From Meridianimarinicoccus zhengii (lineage in GTDB: Bacteria > Pseudomonadota > Alphaproteobacteria > Rhodobacterales > Rhodobacteraceae), in contig NZ_QDFI01000035.1 in the NCBI RefSeq assembly GCF_003254465.1, forward strand, positions 1-42,918: a DNA stretch of 42,918 nucleotides, read 5' to 3'. The translations under genes and the position numbers were made by a program. The notes beneath the pieces were generated by a model, which searched no databases, was not told where the DNA came from, and saw nothing but the letters and a program-made list of their open reading frames with translations. Positions 12,463-19,543 of this stretch are shown here, one piece after another (the first letter of the stretch is position 1; the number at the start of each line of letters is the position of its first letter).

Positions 12463-14204
12463 TCGGCGCGAACCGGATCACATCGGCATCGGGTCGGGGG
12501 GCACTCCGGGCTGCACCCGAACGGGGTCTGGGGGGAAGCGTCCCTGCCCGGCCGGAAACCGCGCCAGAGGCGCTGGCGGCGATGGACGCGATTGCCACGC
12601 TAGACCTGCCCGACGCGGGCGACAAGCTGGATCTTGCAGCCCCGACATTTCCCGGCCCGATCGCCGAGGCCTATTACTGGTCGAACGCCGACGTGATCGG
12701 CATCTGCGGGCCCGTCGGGTCGGGCAAGACCACCACCAAGAACAAGCGCAAGCTGCGCCGCGCGATGGAGATGCCCCGGTCGGTGATCGACGGCGTGCGC
12801 CGCTACAAGTGCGTCTACATCCGGGAGACTTACCGGCAGCTCTGGTCCACCACGATCCCCAGCTACCTGGAGACTTTCCCCAAGTCGCTGGGCACCTGGT
12901 CGGGCGGACGCGGCGACCCGGTGACCCATGTGATCCACTTCGAGGACGCGCACGGCCCGATCGAGTTCACCGCCGAGTTCATGGCCTTTGGCGACGATCC
13001 CATCGCGTCCATGCGCGGCATGCAGGCCACCGACATCGACCTGAACGAAGCGGACACGATGGTGGTGGAGATCCTGACCGTGGGGATCGGCCGGATCGAC
13101 CGCTGGCCCGCGCGCCAGCACTTCGAAGGCTACCCGCCAGAGCTGCGATCCTATGGCGTCATCGACTGCGACTTCAACGCGCCGGACGAGGACAACTGGG
13201 TCTACAAGGTGTTCTACGACCGGGAGGAAAGCCGCCGGATGGCGCAGATGCTGTCCTCCGGCCTGCCCGAAGGCACGCGGCCCATCGAGATCGCGTTCTA
13301 CAACCAGCCGGGCTACGGCGAGGACGGCTGCGAGAACCTGCAGAACCTGAGCCCGACCTATTACCCGCGCCAGATCGCCGCCATGCGGCTGGCCGGGCGC
13401 GGCGACATGATCGACCGGCTGGTCTACAACAAGCCGACTTACCTGCGCGCGGGCGAGCCGGTGTTCCGGCGGGAGTTCAACCGCCGCATCCACGTCGCGG
13501 ACAAGACGATCGGCGTTGACCGCAGCGCGCCGTTGCGGCTGGGGTTGGACCAGGGCTTCAAGGGCGCGGCCGTGATCGGCCAGTTCCTGCCCCCGTTCCA
13601 CTGGCACATCCTGGCCGAGCTGTTCTTCGCCGACGAACGGCTGATGGCGCGCGTGTTCGGCGCGCGGCTGGCCGACCTGCTGTCGCAGCCGCGTTTCGCC
13701 GGAGTGCGGATCGAAGGCGGCTGGGGCGACATGGCGGGTGAACACGGCGCGAGCCAGGCGGCGGACGAAAACGACACATGGAACCGCATCGTGGGCAAGG
13801 AAGCCGGGTTCACCGTGCGCCCCCAGCGGATCGGCACCAACCGCATCCAGCCGCGCCTAGAGGCCGTGCGCGCGCCGTTGGAATACCTGGACGGCGGACG
13901 GCCGGGCCTGCTGATCGACCCATCCTGCAAGTTCCTGATCCGGGGGTTCGAGGCCCGCTATGTCTGGTCCGATGCCCCCGACGCATCGGGCGGCAAGCGC
14001 AAGGTGCCCGACAAAAGCCTGCCCGAGGCGAACCCGATGGACGCGCTGCAGTACCTGCTGTTGTCCGAACATCGCGGCGACGGGCTGAGCCCCCAGACAA
14101 CCCGATCCCGGCCCGGCATGGGCCATCCTGACCGCCCGGCCATGCCCGGCGCGCCGCGCGGTCTGTCGGCGGGACATGACGTCCTGAACCCCTACGGAGG
14201 CTAA
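12459..14204 (+). CDS. terL: terminase large subunit
   Basis: A 581-residue packaging motor that pumps DNA into the prohead and cuts concatemers. The ATPase domain carries Walker A GPVGSGKTT at about 84-92 and a Walker B-like acidic strand TDIDLNEADTM around 191-201. The nuclease domain starts with the metal-binding Asp in RLGLDQGFKG (about 361-370) and has later acidic residues in IEGGWGDMAGEH and in PDKSLPEANPMDALQYLL near the C-terminus. The first 40 residues are disordered; an internal ATG at 12582 is an alternative start. The last codons (NPYGG) overlap an 18-bp sequence repeated at 14810. Confidence 0.93.
   Translation: MIGANRITSASGRGALRAAPERGLGGSVPARPETAPEALAAMDAIATLDLPDAGDKLDLAAPTFPGPIAEAYYWSNADVIGICGPVGSGKTTTKNKRKLRRAMEMPRSVIDGVRRYKCVYIRETYRQLWSTTIPSYLETFPKSLGTWSGGRGDPVTHVIHFEDAHGPIEFTAEFMAFGDDPIASMRGMQATDIDLNEADTMVVEILTVGIGRIDRWPARQHFEGYPPELRSYGVIDCDFNAPDEDNWVYKVFYDREESRRMAQMLSSGLPEGTRPIEIAFYNQPGYGEDGCENLQNLSPTYYPRQIAAMRLAGRGDMIDRLVYNKPTYLRAGEPVFRREFNRRIHVADKTIGVDRSAPLRLGLDQGFKGAAVIGQFLPPFHWHILAELFFADERLMARVFGARLADLLSQPRFAGVRIEGGWGDMAGEHGASQAADENDTWNRIVGKEAGFTVRPQRIGTNRIQPRLEAVRAPLEYLDGGRPGLLIDPSCKFLIRGFEARYVWSDAPDASGGKRKVPDKSLPEANPMDALQYLLLSEHRGDGLSPQTTRSRPGMGHPDRPAMPGAPRGLSAGHDVLNPYGG
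14185..14202 (+). repeat. 18-bp direct repeat, copy 1 (terL 3' end and ribosome site)
   Basis: TGAACCCCTACGGAGGCT, identical to 14810-14827. This copy encodes the last residues of terL (NPYGG) and supplies the GGAGG for the DUF2829 gene. Confidence 0.9.
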
Positions 14205-14207
14205 ACG

Positions 14208-14495
14208 ATGAATTTCGGACAAGCACTTGAAGCACTGAAGACGGGCAAGCGCGTGGCCCGCGCGGGCTGGAATGGCAAGGGGATGTGGATCGCCCTTACT
14301 CCGGGCAGCGAATTCGCTACGGAGTATGCAAAGCCTGTTCATGCTGCTGCCCATGTGGCTGCTGAAGAGCCCAACGAGATGATCAGGCTTGGGGCGCACA
14401 TCGACATGCGCGCGGCCGACGGCACATTGGTGATCGGATGGCTGGCCAGTCAGACCGACATGCTGGCCGACGACTGGGCCGTGGTGGAGGCCTGA
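14208..14495 (+). CDS. DUF2829 protein, Tad2-like anti-Thoeris candidate
   Basis: A 95-residue protein from ATG 14208 behind a perfect GGAGG. It has the full DUF2829 pattern: MNFGQALEALKTGKRVARAG with WNGKGMWI, a central variable loop, then HIDMRAADGTLVIGWLASQT and DMLADDWAVVE. Tad2 of Bacillus phage SPO1 belongs to this family; it binds the gcADPR signal made by the Thoeris sensor ThsB and so blocks the ThsA effector. The conserved DMRAADGTLV-GWLASQTDML block, which in Tad2 contributes to the ligand pocket, is intact here. The family is also found as an uncharacterised phage protein, so anti-Thoeris activity is inferred. It stands alone between terL and structural genes, inside a repeat-flanked cassette. 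Confidence 0.85.
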   Translation: MNFGQALEALKTGKRVARAGWNGKGMWIALTPGSEFATEYAKPVHAAAHVAAEEPNEMIRLGAHIDMRAADGTLVIGWLASQTDMLADDWAVVEA

Positions 14496-14500
14496 TCGCC

Positions 14501-14812
14501 ATGCCCAGCACAGACAAGATGGTCCGTGCCGAAGTTCGGCGGCTTGCCCGGAAGGGCAAGCTGATCGACGAGGCGTTCAAGGTCTTCCAGCGCAGCGTCT
14601 ATCCCGGCGCGCCGGCCGACCAGGTCGCGTGCATGCGTACCTGCTTCTTCGCAGGTGCCGCCGAAATCTGGGCGCTGATGAACGCAGGTGCAGACGAAGG
14701 CGACGACGTCACGGACGGCGACATGGAGTTCATGTCCTCGTGGGTGGCCGAGATCGAGCGGTTTCACCAGCGCACCATCGACACGATGAACGCCGCCACC
14801 CGGCAGCATTGA
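14501..14812 (+). CDS. hypothetical helical protein, 103 residues
   Basis: Starts at ATG 14501, five bases after the Tad2-like gene, and is the second member of the repeat-flanked cassette. The sequence (MVRAEVRRLARKGKLIDEAF, YPGAPADQVACMRTCFFAGAAEI, DMEFMSSWVAEIERFHQRTI) matches the common phage protein type with a conserved F.aGA..l....., found in many phages beside other small accessory genes. It appears all-alpha and soluble. Function unknown; its pairing with a Tad2-like gene makes it a candidate anti-defence or early accessory protein. Confidence 0.6.
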   Translation: MPSTDKMVRAEVRRLARKGKLIDEAFKVFQRSVYPGAPADQVACMRTCFFAGAAEIWALMNAGADEGDDVTDGDMEFMSSWVAEIERFHQRTIDTMNAATRQH

Positions 14813-14827
14813 ACCCCTACGGAGGCT
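14810..14827 (+). repeat. 18-bp direct repeat, copy 2
   Basis: TGAACCCCTACGGAGGCT, identical to 14185-14202. This copy contains the stop of the preceding gene and the GGAGG ribosome site of the next one at 14832. The two copies enclose the Tad2-like cassette. Confidence 0.9.
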
Positions 14828-14831
14828 GAAG

Positions 14832-15074
14832 ATGAGCAAACGACACGACGACTGGCGGGACGCGGCGGCGCTGATCGATCAGCAGATCGATGGCGACCGT
14901 GATGCGCTGCTGCGCGTGCTGACCGACCGGTTCGGGCTGACCGTCACGCAACGCGGCAACGTCACACGCGCGCGGGGCCTTGGCATCACCGCCAATGCCA
15001 CCAGCGGCGACCGCATGGCGCTGGTCAACTGGTCCAACGCCGCGCGGCGCAGGCTGATCCGGGAGGGTGTGTGA
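14832..15074 (+). CDS. hypothetical protein, 80 residues
   Basis: Starts at ATG 14832 with GGAGG seven bases away, supplied by repeat copy 2. The product (MSKRHDDWRDAAALIDQQID ... NATSGDRMALVNWSNAARRR) appears soluble and partly helical. A short conserved-looking centre (TVTQRGNVTRARGLGITANA) precedes a helix rich in Trp, Asn and Arg. No domain recognised. Its stop overlaps the next gene by one base. Confidence 0.6.
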   Translation: MSKRHDDWRDAAALIDQQIDGDRDALLRVLTDRFGLTVTQRGNVTRARGLGITANATSGDRMALVNWSNAARRRLIREGV

Positions 15075-15325
15075 TGAAGCACGAATGCCTCAAGAACGAA
15101 CCCGACCGGACCGAGGGCGAAGGGCCGTTTGAAATTCGACCCGAGTGGCCAGGACAGGACGACGACGATGACGATTGGGAGGTGGCGCGCCCATCAACGC
15201 GTTACGGCAGATCGGTCGGCGTCTTTCCCGGCGCAATCTGTGTTTGTCCTGATCGCGCCCATGCAGAAGCCGTCCGTGATGCCTTGAACGCCTACGTGTC
15301 CCGGCATGTGGGGCAAGTCGCATGA
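15074..15325 (+). CDS. hypothetical acidic protein, 83 residues
   Basis: Starts at ATG 15074 (a GTG one codon before is possible). The N-terminal half is very acidic (DEC-poor, with a run DDDDDDWE), the second half has a strand-helix pattern (VFPGAICVCPDRAHAEAVRD, ALNAYVSRHV). An acidic stretch like this can mimic DNA, as in several anti-restriction proteins, but the length and neighbours do not allow more than a suggestion. It ends in an ATGA overlap with the gp13-like gene. Confidence 0.55.
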   Translation: MKHECLKNEPDRTEGEGPFEIRPEWPGQDDDDDDWEVARPSTRYGRSVGVFPGAICVCPDRAHAEAVRDALNAYVSRHVGQVA

Positions 15326-15864
15326 TCGACGTCCGCCCCTACGACGCCCCGGCGGCGCTGTCCGTGTTCGAGCGGCTGGACCGCTGGGACCTGTTCGAGG
15401 CCGGGGCCGTGCGCGGCGGGCGGACGCATTACCTGTCGCTGTTTGCGGACTGGCACGCGGTGCATGCGGCCAACCCGCTCGCATGGGTGCTGCATGTGCG
15501 GCAACCCCTTCGCTGGTTGCCCTTCGCCGTGGTGGGCATCGCCAATACCGGGCAGGCCGGCGTGGGCGGGGCGGCGTTCCTGTCCTGCAATCACGACCTC
15601 TTTGCACGCCCCATCGCCCAGGCGGCGGTCCTGATCCGCGACCGCATGCCCGTGGTGGCCCAGCAGCAGGGCATCGGGCGGATCGAGGCGCGCTGCCTTG
15701 CCGCCCACCCGACCGCATCGCGGTTCCTGACGTATCTCGGCTTCGCGCACGAGGCCGACATGCCCGGCTTCGGCGGGCGGGGCGCTGCCCATGTCTTTCG
15801 CCAGTTCGCCTGGACCCCGGATCAACCCGACCCCCAGCCCGCCCCCGACCTGAAGGAGACCTGA
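15322..15864 (+). CDS. GNAT-fold phage protein, T7 gp13-like
   Basis: A 180-residue protein from ATG 15322. MIDVRPYDAPAALSVFERLD begins a GNAT-like fold; strands WVLHVRQPLRWLPFAVVGIA and VGGAAFLSCN follow, then helix IAQAAVLIRDRMPVVAQQQG, and the late block IEARCLAAHPTASRFLTYLG with FAHEADMPGF. The last block is the usual C-terminal part of GNAT enzymes and of the DUF2833/gp13 group in podoviruses. T7 gp13 is needed for correct internal core assembly. Whether this one binds acetyl-CoA is not clear; the V/I-x-x-x-x-Q/R-x-x-G-x-G/A loop is not obvious. The disordered Pro-rich tail is typical of the alphaproteobacterial versions. Confidence 0.65.
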   Translation: MIDVRPYDAPAALSVFERLDRWDLFEAGAVRGGRTHYLSLFADWHAVHAANPLAWVLHVRQPLRWLPFAVVGIANTGQAGVGGAAFLSCNHDLFARPIAQAAVLIRDRMPVVAQQQGIGRIEARCLAAHPTASRFLTYLGFAHEADMPGFGGRGAAHVFRQFAWTPDQPDPQPAPDLKET

Positions 15865-15865
15865 A

Positions 15866-16084
15866 ATGTGTGTCGGACCTCTCGCCCCCAAGATGCCCAA
15901 GATGGGTGCCATTCCCAATCCGGTCGCCCCGATCATCGCCAGCACCGACGGTGCCGAGGCGAGCCGCGCCGCCAGCGCCGAAGCCGCCCTGCGTCGCCGC
16001 CGCGCCGGGGCCGCGGCCAACGTGCTGACCGGCCCGACCGGCATCCCCGCCGGGGGCAACACCACGCTGGGGAGTGCCGCCTGA
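15866..16084 (+). CDS. T7 gp7.3-like small virion assembly protein
   Basis: A 72-residue protein from ATG 15866 (MCVGPLAPKMPKMGAIPNPV). It is low-complexity Ala/Pro-rich, with an AAEA helix, a basic stretch ALRRRRAGAAANVLTGPTGI and an end NTTLGSAA. Small proteins with the pattern of an Ala helix, RRR..., R/A-xx-xLTGPxG and a TLG end lie next to the portal in many T7-like podoviruses, including gp7.3, a tail assembly or adsorption factor. Assignment rests on pattern and position. Confidence 0.55.
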   Translation: MCVGPLAPKMPKMGAIPNPVAPIIASTDGAEASRAASAEAALRRRRAGAAANVLTGPTGIPAGGNTTLGSAA

Positions 16085-17715
16085 TGGCCGTGATGGAAAA
16101 GGACCCCCGCGCCGAGGAAGCCATCCGGCGCTGGGGCGAGTTGAAGACCGAGCGCGCGCGCTTCGAACAGGACTGGGAAGACATCGCCCGCCTGATCCGG
16201 CCCCAGCGCGGCGGGTTTTCGCTGTCGGACCACACCCAGCGGGTGCACGAAAAGCCGCTGTCCAGCGCGCCGATCCTGGCGCAGTCAACCTTCGCGGGGG
16301 AGCTTTACGGCACGATCACCAATCCGGCGAACCGCTGGATGGGGCTCAAGACCACCGACCCGGACGTGAACGACTGGCAGCCCATGCGCGAATGGCTGCA
16401 CGGCACGGCGTCGCGCGTGCTGGCCAGTTTCCGGCCCGCCGTGTCGGGGTTCTACGACGCGTCCCTGCAGCTCTATTCCGACATCGCCGCGTTCGGGAAC
16501 AGCGCCCAGTACGACGAGGCGCAGCCGGGCAAGCGCCAGATCCTCGACGTGACCCTGTCGCTGGCGGAGGTAGTCTGGGACATCGATGCGCATGGCAGCG
16601 TCGTGGAGGTGGTGCGCAAGTTCCACCTGACCCCGCGGGCGGCGGTGCGCATGTTCGACGGCAAGGGCGAGTTGCCCAAGCGGCTGCACGACATGGCCGA
16701 GAAGGGCAGCACCGACAAGATCACGTTCTACCAGCACGTCACGCCGAACGATAGCTGGCTGCCCGGAAAGCTGGGCGCGCGCGGCAAGGACTGGCTGTCG
16801 CGGTACGTGTGCGAGATCAACGCCACGCTGGTGCGCGAAAGCGGGTATGACGACATGCCGTTCTACGCCCCGCGCTGGGACGTGGAAAGCGGCCAGACCT
16901 ATGGCACCGGACCAGGCTTCATCGCGCTGCCCAGTGCCCGCACCGTCCACCGCATGGACGAGGCGACAATCCGCGCGGCGCAGAACGCCGCCGACCCCAC
17001 GAAACTGGCCCCGGACCGCGATATCTGGCCGCTGCACGGGCGCATCCGGCCCGGCGAGATCATCTATGGCGGTGTGAACACGCGCGGCGAGCCGATGATC
17101 CGGTCGCTGGACCAGCACGCCAACATCGGCCTGACGATCGAGGAAAAGCGCCAGAAGATCGAGGAGATCAAGGACGCGTTCCACTGGACGCTTCTCAGCC
17201 TGGCGGGCCGCACCGGGCTGAACGAGCTCGAGGTGATGGAAATCCAGGCGCAGCGGCAGCGGTTGTGGGCGCCGCACATGGGGCGGCTGCAGAAGGAATA
17301 CCTGGCCAAGAAAATTGCCCGCCGCTTCGCCATCCTGTGGCGCGAAGGGCAGTTGCCGCCGCCGCCGGACGTGCCGCGCGACGTGGGGCTGCAGGTCGAT
17401 TACCAGTCCGCCGCCGCCGCCGCCCAGAAGTCCAGCGAAGCCGCGTCGATGGTCCGCATCGTGGCCGACATCGCGCCGCTGGCGCAGGCCAAGCCGCGCC
17501 TGTTGGACCGGATCGACGCGGACGGGTACATCGAGGCGCTGGCCGAAGCGCGCGGCGTTCCCGCCGGGTTCCTGATGTCGCGGGAGGAGGCGGACCAGAT
17601 CGCCAAGGCGCGCGCCGAACGCGAGGCGCAGGCCCAGCAGATGGACATGGCCGAACGCGGCGTCGGCATGATGCGCGACGCGGCGCAGGCCCTGCCCCAA
17701 GGCGGTGACGCATGA
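16084..17715 (+). CDS. portal (head-tail connector) protein
   Basis: A 543-residue podoviral portal of the Head-tail_con family (PF12236 type). Twelve copies would form the ring through which DNA enters and leaves. Recognisable blocks are the N-terminal RWGELKTERARFEQDWEDIA, LIRPQRGGF, a TFAGELYGTITNPANRWMGL motif, LYSDIAAFGNSAQY, and the C-terminal stem/crown region EIQAQRQRLWAPHMGRLQKE. The start is ATG 16084, overlapping the preceding stop. The C-terminal 60 residues form a long charged helix rich in Gln and Met. Length is in the normal range (about 530-560). Confidence 0.92.
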   Translation: MAVMEKDPRAEEAIRRWGELKTERARFEQDWEDIARLIRPQRGGFSLSDHTQRVHEKPLSSAPILAQSTFAGELYGTITNPANRWMGLKTTDPDVNDWQPMREWLHGTASRVLASFRPAVSGFYDASLQLYSDIAAFGNSAQYDEAQPGKRQILDVTLSLAEVVWDIDAHGSVVEVVRKFHLTPRAAVRMFDGKGELPKRLHDMAEKGSTDKITFYQHVTPNDSWLPGKLGARGKDWLSRYVCEINATLVRESGYDDMPFYAPRWDVESGQTYGTGPGFIALPSARTVHRMDEATIRAAQNAADPTKLAPDRDIWPLHGRIRPGEIIYGGVNTRGEPMIRSLDQHANIGLTIEEKRQKIEEIKDAFHWTLLSLAGRTGLNELEVMEIQAQRQRLWAPHMGRLQKEYLAKKIARRFAILWREGQLPPPPDVPRDVGLQVDYQSAAAAAQKSSEAASMVRIVADIAPLAQAKPRLLDRIDADGYIEALAEARGVPAGFLMSREEADQIAKARAEREAQAQQMDMAERGVGMMRDAAQALPQGGDA

Positions 17716-17984
17716 CGTGGTGGCGCGACCAGTTGTCCAGCTATGGAACCATGTACGCGATCGGCGCAGCCGTGGGCGGCATCGTTTGGGTGTTCCGCAC
17801 CGTGTTCCGAAACCAGCTGACCACCCAGTACCAGGCCGAACAGATCGCGGACCTGCGACAGGACGTGCGCGTCCTGCACGGGAAGGTCGACACCACCAAC
17901 GAAAGGATCACCGCCCTGCTGGACCGGCTGGGTGGTCACAACGGCAAGCAGCCGCGCAGCGATTCCCAAAAATACGAGGAATGA
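17712..17984 (+). CDS. small membrane protein with coiled coil (holin or spanin-like candidate)
   Basis: A 90-residue protein from ATG 17712, overlapping the portal stop. Residues 10-32 form one membrane helix (GTMYAIGAAVGGIVWVFRTV). A coiled coil (AEQIADLRQDVRVLHGKVDT plus NERITALLDRL) and a basic tail follow. This layout resembles small phage membrane proteins such as hemolysin-XhlA-like or class III holin accessory proteins. It is followed directly by a two-helix membrane protein, so the pair may be the lysis membrane module, although the endolysin is 4 kb away. Confidence 0.55.
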   Translation: MTWWRDQLSSYGTMYAIGAAVGGIVWVFRTVFRNQLTTQYQAEQIADLRQDVRVLHGKVDTTNERITALLDRLGGHNGKQPRSDSQKYEE

Positions 17985-17985
17985 C

Positions 17986-18258
17986 ATGACGGAGAAGATC
18001 AAGTTCGCGCGGATGGCCCGCAAGCTGAAGGCCGCGACGGCGGCGACGGTGGCCAGCGGCGTGGCCGTGGCATCGACCGACCAGCTGGCCGTCCTGTTTC
18101 TGACCCAGCTGCTGCTGGGCTTCGATGTCGGCAATGCGCAAGTCATCGCGCAGGGCATCTACCAGATCGCCATGGTCGCGCTGCCGCCGGTCGTCGGCCT
18201 GGCCGCCGGGTGGATCACGTCCGAACCCGTCGCATCGATCGACTGGGAGCGGACATGA
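17986..18258 (+). CDS. two-helix membrane protein, holin candidate
   Basis: A 90-residue protein from ATG 17986. The N-terminus is basic (MTEKIKFARMARKLKAATAA), followed by two hydrophobic segments at about 17-42 (TVASGVAVAS, LAVLFLTQLLLGF) and 52-75 (AQGIYQIAMVALPPVVGLAAGWI). Two helices with a short loop and charged ends fit a class II holin. No sequence family is recognised, so holin is inferred from size and topology. Its neighbours are virion genes; podoviruses of this type often place holins beside the portal. Confidence 0.5.
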   Translation: MTEKIKFARMARKLKAATAATVASGVAVASTDQLAVLFLTQLLLGFDVGNAQVIAQGIYQIAMVALPPVVGLAAGWITSEPVASIDWERT

Positions 18259-18578
18259 CCGCTGTCTGGGATCGCCTCGGCATCCTGCGCTTCGCGTTTC
18301 GCGGGCAGGATCGCGCGGCCGCCCAGGTCGCGCGGCGCTGGTCGGACATCGCGCGCAAGGATCCGCGCCTGCCCGCCGACGTGATCCGGCTGGGGGGCGT
18401 GCTGGCCATGCAGCCCCAGCGGATCGAAAACGGCGTGCCCGCGCCCGACCCGATCGACCCCGTGCGCCTGGCCTACGAGGCCGGGCGCCGCGACATGGCC
18501 GTCGAGCTGCTGTCGCTCATGCAGATTTCCTATTTCGAACTGTCCCAGATGATGGAGACCAACGATGTCGCTGACTGA
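18255..18578 (+). CDS. Bbp19-like phage protein
   Basis: A 107-residue protein from ATG 18255 (ATGA overlap). The C-terminal block VRLAYEAGRRDMAVELLSLM is close to the conserved E-G-R-R-D-x-x-x-x-I/L-L motif of the Bbp19 family, named from Bordetella phage BPP-1 and present beside portal and scaffold genes in podoviruses. The central IRLGGVLAMQPQ is also typical. The exact role in assembly is not known. The gene overlaps the scaffold start at 18565 by 14 bases. Confidence 0.7.
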   Translation: MTAVWDRLGILRFAFRGQDRAAAQVARRWSDIARKDPRLPADVIRLGGVLAMQPQRIENGVPAPDPIDPVRLAYEAGRRDMAVELLSLMQISYFELSQMMETNDVAD

Positions 18579-19542
18579 CCTTGCCCGCTTCGCGCCCTTC
18601 CGCAACACTGCCGATCCCGGCGCAGGCGGCGGCGCGGGCGATCCGCCTGCCGATCCGGGCACTGGCACGCCGCCCCCGGCTGACCCGTCCGTCGGCGATC
18701 CGCCCGCCGCCAAGTGGTGGGAGGGCGAAAAGCTGTCCGACACCCAGCGTCAGCACCTGACTGCCAAGGGCCTGACCGTGGAGGACCCGACCGAGGCCAT
18801 CGCCCGGCTGACGGACATGCACCGCCATGCCGAACAGCGGCTGGGCGTGTCGGCCGACCAGCTCATGACCCGGCCCAAGGACGGGCAAGACGTGTCCGAA
18901 TGGATGCGTGAGAACGCGAAGGTCTTCGGGCTGCCCGAGAACGCCGACGGGTATGACACGTCCGAGGCACTGAAGGGTCTGCCAAAGGACATCTCGCTCG
19001 ACAAGGACCTCGAGGCGCAAGCCAAGCAGATCGCGTTCGAGACGGGCGTGCCGCCGGCGGCGCTGAACAGGTTCGTGGGGCTCTATGCCGAGCATGTCGG
19101 GAAGCTGGTCGCGGACGCGGACACGCAACTGGCCGCCGCCAACGCGGAGATGATGACCGCACTGCAGAACGATTGGGGCCGCGAAACCCCGGCCAAGCTC
19201 GCCCAGGCGCGGCAGGCGGCGCAGGTCATCGCCACCAAGGCGGGGCTGGACCAGAACGCGCTGCAGGACCTGTCCGGCGCGCTCAGCGAGAAAACCGGCA
19301 ACGCCAACGCCATCAAGATGTTCGCGGCTCTGGGCGAGATGCTGGGCGACGACACGATGCTGGGGGCCGGTGCCGGTGCGCAGACCATGGGCACGACACC
19401 CGCCGAGGCGCGCGCGGAACTGGCCAGCATGCGCTCGCCCGAGGGCGCTTATTTCAAGGCCGTCCAGAGCGGCAACCGTGCCGAGATCGACCGGCTGAAC
19501 GCCACGATCGAACGCCTGACCAAGATCGCGGCGGGAGGCTGA
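18565..19542 (+). CDS. capsid scaffolding protein
   Basis: A 325-residue acidic protein from ATG 18565. A disordered Pro/Gly/Asp region (15-50) precedes WWEGEKLSDTQRQHLTAKGL, a block common to podoviral scaffolds. A further helical part follows (LGVSADQLMTRPKDGQDVSE, VFGLPENADGYDT, DLEAQAKQIAFETGVPPAAL). The C-terminal region holds a repeated helix pattern and ends RAEIDRLNATIERLTKIAAG, the small helical C-terminus that usually contacts the coat. It guides procapsid building and leaves before packaging. Unusually, the coat gene is 3.9 kb away instead of next door. Confidence 0.85.
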   Translation: MSLTDLARFAPFRNTADPGAGGGAGDPPADPGTGTPPPADPSVGDPPAAKWWEGEKLSDTQRQHLTAKGLTVEDPTEAIARLTDMHRHAEQRLGVSADQLMTRPKDGQDVSEWMRENAKVFGLPENADGYDTSEALKGLPKDISLDKDLEAQAKQIAFETGVPPAALNRFVGLYAEHVGKLVADADTQLAAANAEMMTALQNDWGRETPAKLAQARQAAQVIATKAGLDQNALQDLSGALSEKTGNANAIKMFAALGEMLGDDTMLGAGAGAQTMGTTPAEARAELASMRSPEGAYFKAVQSGNRAEIDRLNATIERLTKIAAGG

Positions 19543-19543
19543 C

